Origin: a virus
Direction: 5' to 3' (one strand)
DNA length: 20,972 nt
IMG/VR virus record: IMGVR_UViG_3300006920_005224
Span: 1-20,972 of that record
Within the stretch, counting starts at the first letter, position 1, and each line of letters starts with the position of its first letter. The position numbers and the translations under genes are program-made. The notes under the pieces are model-generated. The model saw only the letters and a list, made by a program, of their open reading frames with translations. It was not told where the DNA came from and searched no databases. Below, piece by piece: positions 1-7,221 of this stretch.

Positions 1-5
1 ATGTT

Positions 6-236
6 ATGGAACCAATCTCAATCGCATTTATGTTTATCATCGCCGTGGCTATGGGCGAAGAAAATAAAGCACAGGCTGAATATATCGATGAACTTCATTA
101 TGAAATGCAACAACTTGAGTCTTGGAACTATCGTCTATCTGGTGGACTTGCCGACATTGCTGGTCGAGAGAATATGAATGATGCTTCTCAGCAAGCCCAG
201 ATTGATGCACTTGTTAGAAAAGTTCTTTCCGAATAA
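6..236 (+). CDS. Small membrane-anchored protein of unknown function
   Basis: The protein is 76 aa. It has a short hydrophobic N-terminal stretch (about residues 4-16, ISIAFMFIIAVAMG) followed by a charged, helix-prone tail rich in Glu, Gln and Ala, so a single N-terminal membrane anchor with a soluble helical domain is likely. The frame is open upstream to the window edge, so a start further left cannot be excluded. The next gene, a tiny lipoprotein, starts 10 bases after the stop. A membrane-anchored helical protein paired with a small lipoprotein resembles a two-component spanin, but neither protein has a diagnostic motif and I do not assert that role. No family is recognised. Confidence 0.5.
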   Translation: MEPISIAFMFIIAVAMGEENKAQAEYIDELHYEMQQLESWNYRLSGGLADIAGRENMNDASQQAQIDALVRKVLSE

Positions 237-246
237 AGGTATCGCT

Positions 247-381
247 GTGAAATACTTACTAATCTTTACATTGTTAGCTGGTTGTGCTAATATACAAGAC
301 AATACGACAGCCATAGATAAAGTAATAATCGCAACAACTTTTGCTCTTATAGCTAGCGGTGCCACTAGATTAATGCAATAA
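247..381 (+). CDS. Tiny lipoprotein, 44 aa, GTG start
   Basis: Reading from the GTG at 247 gives a 44-aa protein with a lysine, a hydrophobic run and a clean lipobox (LLAGC, Cys at residue 13), followed by a short polar stretch and a second hydrophobic segment near the C-terminus (about residues 25-38). The GTG start is chosen over upstream ATGs in the same frame because AAAGG lies 7 bases before it and because it puts the signal peptide at the N-terminus. It follows the 6-236 gene by 10 bases. Lipid attachment at the cysteine is inferred from the lipobox. The role is unknown; an outer-membrane spanin-like partner of the upstream protein is possible but unproven, and the second hydrophobic segment is unusual for that role. 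Confidence 0.5.
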   Translation: MKYLLIFTLLAGCANIQDNTTAIDKVIIATTFALIASGATRLMQ

Positions 382-409
382 TATTTTAAAGACTTGGAGA
401 CACACTTTT

Positions 410-1078
410 ATGGGAATTACACCTAGTCCTAAATATAGTTTACCGACGCTGGATATAGCTCCGCTGAGAAATGTCTGCCTTGCTGACACCGGGATTAGGA
501 TGCATGATTCATTTATTGGTGACGTGATTAAGCTTGAATCTAAAGGTAAGTGGACTCATTCTAAGTGTTCCCACCGTGAGTACAAAGAAAACAAGGGATA
601 CCGAGATCCGAACGGCATCGAGAAGATAGATTTAGATCACAGAGTAATTGTAAGGCAGCTTAAATCTACTATTAAACAGGAAACTCAATTAGGCATGTAT
701 GGCAACATACATGACAATAGCGATAAGGTATCCGTTGCCATACGAGAAGCATTGGGTTCAAAAGCCCAATATTTTTCGAATATGATGATGCTAAAATTTA
801 ACTCGGATCAGGGGCTTATTCCTCACAAAGACGGCGTAGGCGTTGCCAGATTGTATATCCCAATTTATCCTTTTGGAGAAGATTATAGCCGCTTAGAGTT
901 TTATTGGGAAAATCAGATCTATTACCTTTATAATTATATCTCACCACCGCCAATTTATTTGTTTAGTAGTAAAGTTATTCATAGCGTATTCAATCAGGGA
1001 TATCCTACTAGATTAAATTTACAGGTCACTTGTGACTTACCATATGAAGAAGCAGTTGAGATGTTTAATGAGAGTTAA
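410..1078 (+). CDS. 2OG-Fe(II) dioxygenase, HxD...H type
   Basis: The 222-aa protein carries the signature of a double-stranded beta-helix Fe(II)/2-oxoglutarate oxygenase: H139-x-D141 (IPHKDGVG), a distal His (H191 in VIHSVFNQG) and a likely 2OG-binding Arg about ten residues later (R201 in TRLNLQV). Such enzymes hydroxylate or otherwise oxidise proteins, nucleobases or small molecules; the substrate is not evident here. GGAG lies about 11 bases before the ATG. It opens the run of tightly packed enzyme genes and overlaps the start of the radical SAM gene. It is one of three different 2OG oxygenases in the first 7 kb, and the three resemble one another only in the metal-binding motifs. Confidence 0.75.
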   Translation: MGITPSPKYSLPTLDIAPLRNVCLADTGIRMHDSFIGDVIKLESKGKWTHSKCSHREYKENKGYRDPNGIEKIDLDHRVIVRQLKSTIKQETQLGMYGNIHDNSDKVSVAIREALGSKAQYFSNMMMLKFNSDQGLIPHKDGVGVARLYIPIYPFGEDYSRLEFYWENQIYYLYNYISPPPIYLFSSKVIHSVFNQGYPTRLNLQVTCDLPYEEAVEMFNES

Positions 1079-2678
1079 GTTTCTAGCGTTTAGCTATACG
1101 AAACCATATTCGTTTAATCCTATTGCATATTGGTTGCGTTCATTCTATAAGAAGAATGGAAAGCATTACGACAAATATGAATGGCTTCAAACTGAATACT
1201 TTTATGATGAATCTGTTGTAGATAGAATCATAGATGAAGGGACGAATATTCTCTGTCTGTCAGTTTATATTTGGAACTTTGAAAGTATGATGAAAGTTGC
1301 AGAAGAAGCTAAAGCCAAAAATCCAGGTCTTATAATATATGTTGGTGGGCCAGAGTGTCATGCTCATACCGAAGATGGCTGGTTTGAAAAATACCCATTT
1401 GTAGATTTAGCAATATATGGTGATGGTGAAAAGGCGTTTGCGGATCTTCTTGACTGGGAAATTGAGTCACTTCCTTTTCTGTCTGATATTCCAAACATAG
1501 TTTACCCACAACATAAATCAAAACACCAAATTTTTAGATTTAGAGAATATAAAGAATACAGCCCATATTTAGATTTAAAAGAAGATTTTTTATTAGACTA
1601 TAAATCATTTAAATCTAAAGTCGATAATGCCTTTGTATATCTGCCATATGAAAGAACAAGAGGGTGCATGTATTCGTGCGCGTTTTGTGATTGGCAAGGT
1701 GGACTTCATTATAAAGTGAATAGTCGTATCAATGACTATAAACCTGAAATTGATTTCTTTGTTGAAAATAAAATTAGATCTATGCATATTGATGCAAATG
1801 TTGGCATGTCTAAAGAAGATATCCCTCTTTATGAATATGTTTATGATAAAATGCAAGAGAATGATTTAAACTTTATTCCAACAGAACCAAGAAATATGGC
1901 AAAGTTGAATAAGGATAAAGTTGCTAAAATCTATGATATACTATGCAAAGCATCTCCGAATTACAATGTAAAGGTTTCTTTGCAATCCATTTATGATGAT
2001 GTTCTTTCATATATTGATAGACCTGATGTTCCTTGGGATAAGCATAAGCAAATAATTATGAAAACAAAGTCAGATCATCCTGGCATTAAAGTTATTCCAG
2101 AACTTATTATGGGTTTGCCTGGTATGACATACGAAAGAATTAATGAAACTCATTTAGAGTTTACTGATATTCCTATGACTCACATTTATGCATATGAATG
2201 GATCCTTTTAAAGAAAGCTCCTGCGTATTCTAAAGAGTATAGAGATCGTAATAATCTAACAGCAACTAAAACATTTTATCCAGCCATTTTTACAGGTCTT
2301 GATGCTGATGCGATATGCTATGATGATTTTATAGAGGATCCAAATATTCCTATTAATAAGAATCAAGCATACTTTATTGATATGGTATATGACACAACTC
2401 TTGGAATCAAAGGCGTGATTTATAATAAAATCATTACACGAGTTTACAATCGTATGGCATATGATCCAAGGTTTGGTAGAGAATGGCTTACTGAATATTT
2501 AGCTAAACATATGGACTACTATCTAGAAATTGCAGAGAAAGAAGCTAAAATTCAAGATGACTTTTTTGCACAATACGGGTTTTATGTTTGGGGAAAGTGT
2601 GATGTAATAGGAAATAAGATAAACAATTATGAAGCGGTCATTGATCAGTATATAGATCCTACTTTAGGAATAAAGTAA
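1068..2678 (+). CDS. Radical SAM protein with B12-binding-like N-terminal domain
   Basis: The 536-aa protein has the radical SAM cluster motif C200-x3-C204-x2-C207 (RGCMYSCAFCDW), which binds the [4Fe-4S] cluster that cleaves S-adenosylmethionine. Residues 1-135 look like the Rossmann-like cobalamin-binding domain usual in this superfamily (ILCLSVYIWN, YVGGPECH, then D-AIYGDGEKAF), but the cobalamin-ligating DxHxxG motif is absent, so B12 use is uncertain. I chose the ATG at 1068 (MRVKFLAF) over 1032 because the N-terminal beta strand begins there and it gives a short 11-base overlap with the preceding gene. Family members methylate, rearrange or couple unreactive carbons. Substrate unknown. 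By eye the gene uses more AT-ending codons than the sulfotransferase and desaturase downstream, which may point to a separate origin. Confidence 0.8.
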   Translation: MRVKFLAFSYTKPYSFNPIAYWLRSFYKKNGKHYDKYEWLQTEYFYDESVVDRIIDEGTNILCLSVYIWNFESMMKVAEEAKAKNPGLIIYVGGPECHAHTEDGWFEKYPFVDLAIYGDGEKAFADLLDWEIESLPFLSDIPNIVYPQHKSKHQIFRFREYKEYSPYLDLKEDFLLDYKSFKSKVDNAFVYLPYERTRGCMYSCAFCDWQGGLHYKVNSRINDYKPEIDFFVENKIRSMHIDANVGMSKEDIPLYEYVYDKMQENDLNFIPTEPRNMAKLNKDKVAKIYDILCKASPNYNVKVSLQSIYDDVLSYIDRPDVPWDKHKQIIMKTKSDHPGIKVIPELIMGLPGMTYERINETHLEFTDIPMTHIYAYEWILLKKAPAYSKEYRDRNNLTATKTFYPAIFTGLDADAICYDDFIEDPNIPINKNQAYFIDMVYDTTLGIKGVIYNKIITRVYNRMAYDPRFGREWLTEYLAKHMDYYLEIAEKEAKIQDDFFAQYGFYVWGKCDVIGNKINNYEAVIDQYIDPTLGIK

Positions 2679-2680
2679 AT

Positions 2681-3289
2681 ATGTTTTACACCGATAAATG
2701 GACCTTTATTCATATACCCAAAACAGCCGGAAGTAATATACTGTCGCGATGTACAAAGCAGTGTGGCAATCGACTTACTGTACCCTGGAACGCATCCACA
2801 CGGCTTTGCCGTCACAACCCAGTATGGTGGTGGACTGAGCACGCACCTATGGCTACTGGACAAGTACTAAGTGTGGTTAGAAACCCGTACTCAAGATCTG
2901 TCAGTCTGTGGAAAGATATTATGAAAGAAGGTGGCCGCGACGTTAGCTTACTGGATTTTTATACGCATAGACCAGCAGATCTTTTTATGCACTGGTTAGG
3001 CAACAATTCGAACCTAGAAAAACAAATACGTTACAACAGAAAAAGCATCGCGTGGGATATGCACAGCACTCAAAAAAGCTTTGTTAACCCGGAAACAACA
3101 GTATTTCGTTACGAGAGTGAGTTACCTTTACTAGAGTCTAAGCTTGGCGTTAGGTTTACAGATACTCGAATTAACACAGGCAATTATAAAATGGACTATA
3201 GATATTATTACAGCGATGAGTCTCAAGAGGCTGTGTACAATCTTTTTAAAGAGGACTTTATAGAGTATGGCTACAATATTAATCTATAG
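2681..3289 (+). CDS. PAPS-dependent sulfotransferase-like protein
   Basis: The 202-aa protein has both PAPS-binding signatures of the Golgi-type or carbohydrate sulfotransferase family: the 5'-phosphosulfate loop FIHIPKTAGSN (residues 9-19) and the 3'-phosphate loop VVRNPYSRSVSLW (residues 65-77, with R67 and S71). The family transfers sulfate from PAPS to hydroxyl groups of glycans, lipids or tyrosines, and the acceptor cannot be told from sequence. It starts two bases after the radical SAM stop and its 3' end overlaps the desaturase by 23 bases, so the three are very probably co-translated. It is shorter than many cellular members but both cofactor loops are intact. Confidence 0.8.
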   Translation: MFYTDKWTFIHIPKTAGSNILSRCTKQCGNRLTVPWNASTRLCRHNPVWWWTEHAPMATGQVLSVVRNPYSRSVSLWKDIMKEGGRDVSLLDFYTHRPADLFMHWLGNNSNLEKQIRYNRKSIAWDMHSTQKSFVNPETTVFRYESELPLLESKLGVRFTDTRINTGNYKMDYRYYYSDESQEAVYNLFKEDFIEYGYNINL

Positions 3290-3902
3290 CTTCATCTGGT
3301 GGTTATTTTTATCATCTGCTGTGATTTCTGCAGGTTACCACCGATACTTTTCACATAGATCCTTTAAGGCTCCCGTGTGGTATGAATATCTAGTACTTAT
3401 ATTAGGGCCTTTGTCTGGCTCTGGTTCTGCCCTTGGTTGGGTCGGCGTTCATAGAATGCACCATAACCACTCAGATACAGAAAAAGATCCACACTCGCCA
3501 AAATATCAGCCGATGTGGAGAGTGCTTACCTCTACGTTTAAAGTACCCGCAATTCGACCGCGTCATATCACTGATCTACTTAAAAACAAACGAGTTTTAT
3601 GGTTCCATAGACACCATAAAAAAATTAGACTTTTAACTCTTTTTGGGGGGTTACTTTTACCCTTTGAATGGTATATAATACTTATTATATCGCCGATGAT
3701 TTATGGCTATTTAGGGTACGGACTGCTTAACACGCTGTGTCACAGACACGAGCATGTTTCAAATTCCTGGATAGCAAACATACTTACAGGTGGTGAAGGT
3801 TGGCATGCGAATCATCATGATCAACCTAGAGACTGGCGTATTGGAAAGAAATGGTGGGAATGGGATCCGGCAGCTTGGTTTATTCGATTGATCCAAAAAT
3901 AG
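3267..3902 (+). CDS. Membrane fatty-acid desaturase (delta-9 type), compact
   Basis: All three histidine boxes of acyl desaturases are present in order: H25xxxxH30 (YHRYFSHRSF), H62xxH65H66 (GVHRMHHNHSD, followed by DPHSP) and H180xxH183H184 (GEGWHANHH), plus the N155xxxH159 motif seen in delta-9 enzymes. These ligate the diiron centre that inserts a double bond into an acyl chain. Hydrophobic segments lie at about residues 5-22, 42-58, 123-132 and 135-155. At 211 aa it is shorter than usual bacterial delta-9 desaturases (commonly about 270 aa or more), having trimmed termini but a complete active site. The start lies inside the sulfotransferase 3' end and the stop lies inside the next gene. 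It could act on host membrane lipids or on a dedicated acyl substrate. Confidence 0.85.
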   Translation: MATILIYSFIWWLFLSSAVISAGYHRYFSHRSFKAPVWYEYLVLILGPLSGSGSALGWVGVHRMHHNHSDTEKDPHSPKYQPMWRVLTSTFKVPAIRPRHITDLLKNKRVLWFHRHHKKIRLLTLFGGLLLPFEWYIILIISPMIYGYLGYGLLNTLCHRHEHVSNSWIANILTGGEGWHANHHDQPRDWRIGKKWWEWDPAAWFIRLIQK

Positions 3903-4465
3903 TAACACTTCAAGACTACGGACACGGTAATTTCTTAAAAGAGATCGCCCGACTGCGTGAAGAGTCTTACGTTTACGATAAGAAGAATGCCAATTGGTTT
4001 AACCATTTGCCTAGCACGTACAATAGCGACAAATATCTGGATTGGTTTTTTCTGTATGATAACACCAGACCGGTTGCCTTCGCTACTATACAACGGTACT
4101 ACGATGGCTGCTACAGGGTCTGTACAAGAACCTATATATACAGAGAATACAGACGATTCGTCCATCCTAAAAACGATCAGGTGTTTAGCCCATCGCAGCA
4201 TTTGTGCCTTGCTCAATTGGATTACTTAAAAACATGGGACACGGTGTTTGTCTCTATGCAAGGTTTAAATAGAAGAAACAGCATACATAGATTTAAGGAA
4301 AAAATAGAGCGCCGTACAGGACTACCATGGCACGTACCAGAAGGTATGTACCAGACTTCTTCGCCAGCGTATGACCCAGATGCCTATCAGAATATTGTTT
4401 ACAATGGACTTGTACCACACCTAAATAAAATGGATATTGAAACTTACAGGATTTTTCATGGATAA
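3851..4465 (+). CDS. GNAT-like acyltransferase candidate
   Basis: This 204-aa protein contains a stretch compatible with the central strands of an N-acetyltransferase fold (FFLYDNTRPVAFATIQRYYDG at about 66-86, then CTRTYIYREYRRF) and a later WDTVFVSMQGLNRRNS segment, but I see no clean acetyl-CoA (Q/R-x-x-G-x-G/A) loop. The call is therefore tentative. The start is uncertain: ATG at 3851 or 3860, or TTG at 3875 (preceded by GGGA), would all overlap the desaturase 3' end. The 3' end overlaps the next oxygenase gene by 8 bases. It sits within the enzyme array and is presumably part of the same pathway. Confidence 0.5.
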   Translation: MVGMGSGSLVYSIDPKIVTLQDYGHGNFLKEIARLREESYVYDKKNANWFNHLPSTYNSDKYLDWFFLYDNTRPVAFATIQRYYDGCYRVCTRTYIYREYRRFVHPKNDQVFSPSQHLCLAQLDYLKTWDTVFVSMQGLNRRNSIHRFKEKIERRTGLPWHVPEGMYQTSSPAYDPDAYQNIVYNGLVPHLNKMDIETYRIFHG

Positions 4466-5102
4466 AAAATACCTAATTGAGACCACACGCCGACAGCGGG
4501 TCAGAGGCACAGGTCCTAAACGTCACGAGTTAAAGTTTTTTAAAAAGTTAGGCGTTGTACCCACGGAAGTGGTAGATGAACTAAATGAAATTTTAGATGC
4601 AGAACCACAAAATGATATTGGTGGTGATGTGTACGGTATTAGTCAAGCTATTGATTATAAGCAAGTTTTTGACACTAGCGGATATCGCCAACTTTTGGTT
4701 CAAACTAAACCGCCAGGTGAGGTTGGTGTTGATGTAAATGAATATAATTACACTCACTGGACAAAAGATATAAAAGTTAAGAAATATCTCGAATCTTATT
4801 TTAGAAACATTTATCGATTTAGAATGAGTGAAATGAGTAATGCACATCAACTTAACTGGCACATTGATAGCTGCACAAGTTATATGTGCAGAGCTCAAAT
4901 TTGTTTAAATGAGAATGACTCAGTATTTGAGTTTCGTGGGCGAGATGGCGTAATTCACAGTTTCCAAATGAAAGTGGGTGAGTTATGGTTCATTAATACT
5001 GGCTGGAACCATCGAGTTGTGACTGGAGAAATTCCTCGGAGAGTTGCAATATTTGGATATCACTTTAGTGATAGTCTTATCGGAGACACACTGTATGTCT
5101 AA
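4458..5102 (+). CDS. 2OG-Fe(II) oxygenase, aspartyl/asparaginyl hydroxylase-like
   Basis: The 214-aa protein shows H135-x-D137 (QLNWHIDS), a distal H185 (TGWNHRVV) and an Arg at 194 or 195 (IPRRVAIFGYHF), the iron and 2OG ligand pattern of the aspartyl/asparaginyl beta-hydroxylase-type fold. The ATG at 4458 (MDKKYLIE) is preferred to 4437 because CAGGA lies 6 bases before it and the overlap with the preceding gene is then short. It differs in sequence from the other two oxygenases of the array. Hydroxylation of a protein, peptide or small molecule is possible; no substrate clue is visible. Confidence 0.75.
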   Translation: MDKKYLIETTRRQRVRGTGPKRHELKFFKKLGVVPTEVVDELNEILDAEPQNDIGGDVYGISQAIDYKQVFDTSGYRQLLVQTKPPGEVGVDVNEYNYTHWTKDIKVKKYLESYFRNIYRFRMSEMSNAHQLNWHIDSCTSYMCRAQICLNENDSVFEFRGRDGVIHSFQMKVGELWFINTGWNHRVVTGEIPRRVAIFGYHFSDSLIGDTLYV

Positions 5103-5691
5103 CTATGAAAAGATCCTGGGAAGATTTGCTAACACATCATTTCAAAACAATATCTCAGCTAAGTTCGCGGAAAGCTTTCGGCCCAATCAGCTTAAATCCA
5201 AGTCTTGGTTGGTATATGAGATTACCAAGTTTAAGACTGATTTTAAAAAAGTAGCAGTTTTAGGTAGCTGGAATTCTATTCTGCTGTATGAACTAATGAC
5301 AAGTAAAGCAAAAGTGGAGTCTTGGGACTTCTATGACATAGACACTGACGTCCATCACGATCGTGATACTTACTTTAAGTCAAATGAAATGGTTATGAAC
5401 TATAATAGCTTTGATGTAGATGCTACTACAATCTTTTCTAATACTACACTTGCATGTGAATACGATCTTATTATTAATCCTTCATGTGAACATATGATTG
5501 ATATCCCTGCAGTGAAAGGTCCAATGTATGCTCTGACGTCTAACAACTATGAGGGCGTAGAAGGTCACATTAACACTATTGAACACGAGACCGACCTTGC
5601 AGTTAAGAATGGTGTAAATAATATTTTATATAAAGGATCTTTAAAGATGCCTAATTATATTCGATACTGTGTAGTGGGATATGCGGAATGA
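5095..5691 (+). CDS. Class I SAM-dependent methyltransferase-like protein
   Basis: The 198-aa protein has a Rossmann-like signature: KKVAVLGSWNSILLYEL (residues 51-67) in the place of the SAM-binding glycine loop, an acidic strand end DFYDID (78-83), and EYDLIINPSCEHM (122-134) in the place of the motif IV strand. The glycine loop is not canonical (GSWNS), so cofactor binding needs proof. The start at 5095 (GGAG upstream, 8-base overlap with the preceding oxygenase) is preferred to 5044. The stop overlaps the next ATG as ATGA. The product is likely a methyltransferase acting in the same tailoring set. Confidence 0.55.
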   Translation: MSNYEKILGRFANTSFQNNISAKFAESFRPNQLKSKSWLVYEITKFKTDFKKVAVLGSWNSILLYELMTSKAKVESWDFYDIDTDVHHDRDTYFKSNEMVMNYNSFDVDATTIFSNTTLACEYDLIINPSCEHMIDIPAVKGPMYALTSNNYEGVEGHINTIEHETDLAVKNGVNNILYKGSLKMPNYIRYCVVGYAE

Positions 5692-5951
5692 GCGATATGT
5701 TTGATTTCGGATTCACTGCAGTCGATGAGAACGAGTTGGCGTCTGTACAAGAAGCTACTTCGGTAGCAAGAGAAGTTGAACAGGTAGCGAACACCACACA
5801 AGAGCGATTGGATAACTTATACAATGCTGTTATCCCTCTACTAAATAATTTAAAAAAGAATCCAGGAAAAGAATACATCTTGTGGCCAAACCGACTTACT
5901 AAGGTAGAGGAGTTTGAGTCGCAACTCCTTAAAATTTACAAAGGAGAGTAA
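5688..5951 (+). CDS. Small conserved T4-like marine phage protein, unknown function
   Basis: The protein is 87 aa and acidic at the N-terminus (MFDFGFTAVDENEL), with a helical middle and a C-terminal part containing NPGKEYILWPNRLTKVEEFESQL. It starts at the ATGA overlap with the methyltransferase-like gene. From memory its N- and C-terminal motifs recur in small proteins of T4-like cyanophages, but no function is known to me. It is predicted to be soluble, and the helical region (about residues 16-60) may oligomerise. Confidence 0.7.
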   Translation: MSDMFDFGFTAVDENELASVQEATSVAREVEQVANTTQERLDNLYNAVIPLLNNLKKNPGKEYILWPNRLTKVEEFESQLLKIYKGE

Positions 5952-5952
5952 A

Positions 5953-6168
5953 ATGTTTTCAGCAATGGTTTTAGCTTGTGTATTAAGCTCAGATGGAAGT
6001 TTAAATCCCAATAACTGTCGGGGATTCGTTTCTCCTTATATTTGGGAAAATAATGATCACTGTATGCAAGCACTACAAGTTGGTATAGCCGAAGTTGATA
6101 ATCAAGGTTGGGCAGTCATGGACTACCAATGTTTTAACTGGGAAACTAAAAAAGGTACTAGACTTTAA
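5953..6168 (+). CDS. Small cysteine-containing protein, possibly exported
   Basis: Starting at the ATG at 5953, which has a strong AAAGGAG seven bases upstream, the product is 71 aa. It has a hydrophobic N-terminus (MFSAMVLACVL) and cysteines at about residues 8, 21, 38 and 60. It could be a secreted or membrane-associated protein with disulfides, though the first cysteine lies in the hydrophobic segment. No domain is recognised. Its stop overlaps the next start as TAATG, so it is probably translationally coupled to the third 2OG oxygenase. Confidence 0.65.
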   Translation: MFSAMVLACVLSSDGSLNPNNCRGFVSPYIWENNDHCMQALQVGIAEVDNQGWAVMDYQCFNWETKKGTRL

Positions 6169-6872
6169 TGGAACTTAAACGGTGGTTTAGTAGTCCGATA
6201 GGAATTGTTAACTTTGGTGAAATGTCAAGGGATTTAAACACTAAGCTTATAGAAACTATTGATGTCGAGATGGATCAAAAGGCTAATAGAGATCAAAGAT
6301 CTTGGGCTAACAATTCTGCATCTACTGACAAAAATCTTTTATCACATAAACCCTTTCAGATGCTAAATCAGGTGATCTCGCTTTCACTTAAAAACGTTAT
6401 GGTCGGATATGGATACAGAGAAGAAGCTGTAAAGTATATTACGATTGATTACTATTGGGCTAATAGAGCTACACAAGGTGGTTGGTCAAGACCGCATTAC
6501 CACGGCTCAGGAAATACTCTGTGGAGTGGGGTTTATTACCCGCATGGATACGAAGATACCGAACAGAATCTAGACGACTTCAATGAAGATGATTGGATTT
6601 TTGGCGGCGGAAGATTACCTGACGATCCAGGCGGTTTTCTATGTCTTCAGGATACGTCTTTTACTACTAAGGGGTTAATTACACCTGGTGATAAAGATAT
6701 TTTTAAAGCTAATAGTGATTTCAGTACACGTAAATGGGTAAAACCGCGACAAGGTTTATTAGTCCTATTTCCCTGTTGGCAAGATCATTTCGTAGAGCCG
6801 GTGAGTAAAGATGAAACCCGGTATAGCATTTCATTTGGCGCACGACTTAGTGATGCTTATTGGAATAAGTAA
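6168..6872 (+). CDS. 2OG-Fe(II) oxygenase of the phage SGVYY family
   Basis: The 234-aa protein matches the pattern of the putative 2OG-Fe(II) oxygenase family often found in T4-like marine phages (the TIGR02466 type): a Trp-Asn region followed by RPHYHGSGNTLWSGVYY (His at 110 and 112), GGFLCLQD, then GLLVLFPCWQDHFVEPV with the distal H207, and ETRYSISFGAR with R218. The substrate of this family in phages is not established. The start is fixed by the TAATG overlap with the preceding gene. It closes the enzyme array; a 17-base gap with a strong AAGGAGG separates it from the small-gene region. Confidence 0.8.
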   Translation: MELKRWFSSPIGIVNFGEMSRDLNTKLIETIDVEMDQKANRDQRSWANNSASTDKNLLSHKPFQMLNQVISLSLKNVMVGYGYREEAVKYITIDYYWANRATQGGWSRPHYHGSGNTLWSGVYYPHGYEDTEQNLDDFNEDDWIFGGGRLPDDPGGFLCLQDTSFTTKGLITPGDKDIFKANSDFSTRKWVKPRQGLLVLFPCWQDHFVEPVSKDETRYSISFGARLSDAYWNK

Positions 6873-6889
6873 TTTAAGGAGGAAATAAT

Positions 6890-7090
6890 ATGAGTATGTG
6901 TGGAGAAGTAGAAAATTTACGGCATGAGATCGAAAAAAAAGAAACTGAGTTAAAGTCTCTGAGACAACGTCTGAAAGACCTAGAGAAAATTATAGATGAT
7001 GATCGGCAGCCTAAGTTCGATATGCACATTGATCCGGCTAAACGCAACTGGGAGTACGATGGCGATGGCCGAAAAATACCAAAGGAATAA
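6890..7090 (+). CDS. Short coiled-coil protein, unknown
   Basis: The 66-aa protein starts after a strong AAGGAGG. Residues 5-37 form an obvious heptad-type charged helix (EVENLRHEIEKKETELKSL and onward), followed by a polar tail containing DPAKRNWEYDGDGRK. It is probably a small dimeric coiled coil. It overlaps the next small gene. No family is recognised. Confidence 0.65.
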   Translation: MSMCGEVENLRHEIEKKETELKSLRQRLKDLEKIIDDDRQPKFDMHIDPAKRNWEYDGDGRKIPKE

Positions 7091-7208
7091 AGAGATCAAA
7101 GAGTTAATTGATAAGTGCGAAGTACCAATCGGATATCAACAACAAGAGCGTTACCACCAATACATCTTACGGATGCTTAGAGAAGAGCGTGAAAATAATT
7201 CAAAATAA
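7065..7208 (+). CDS. Small basic/acidic helical protein, unknown
   Basis: This is a 47-aa product (MAEKYQRNKEIKELIDK at the N-terminus) with many charged residues and an aromatic patch (YQQQERYHQYILRML). GGGAG at about 7050-7054 could serve the ATG at 7059 or the one at 7065; I give 7065 for the better spacing. It overlaps the previous gene's 3' end in another frame. The stop lies two bases before the first early-type promoter block. The function is unknown and the gene call rests on spacing, ribosome site and packing only. Confidence 0.5.
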   Translation: MAEKYQRNKEIKELIDKCEVPIGYQQQERYHQYILRMLREERENNSK

Positions 7209-7221
7209 ATGAAATTAAACG

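Noticed and set aside
3433-3636. 67-codon frame inside the desaturase
   Set aside because: The desaturase frame contains all His boxes; the alternative frame has no motif and no ribosome site.
4593-4898. 101-codon - strand frame opposite the second 2OG oxygenase
   Set aside because: It lies wholly opposite a gene with a clear iron-binding motif, and all neighbouring genes run on the + strand.
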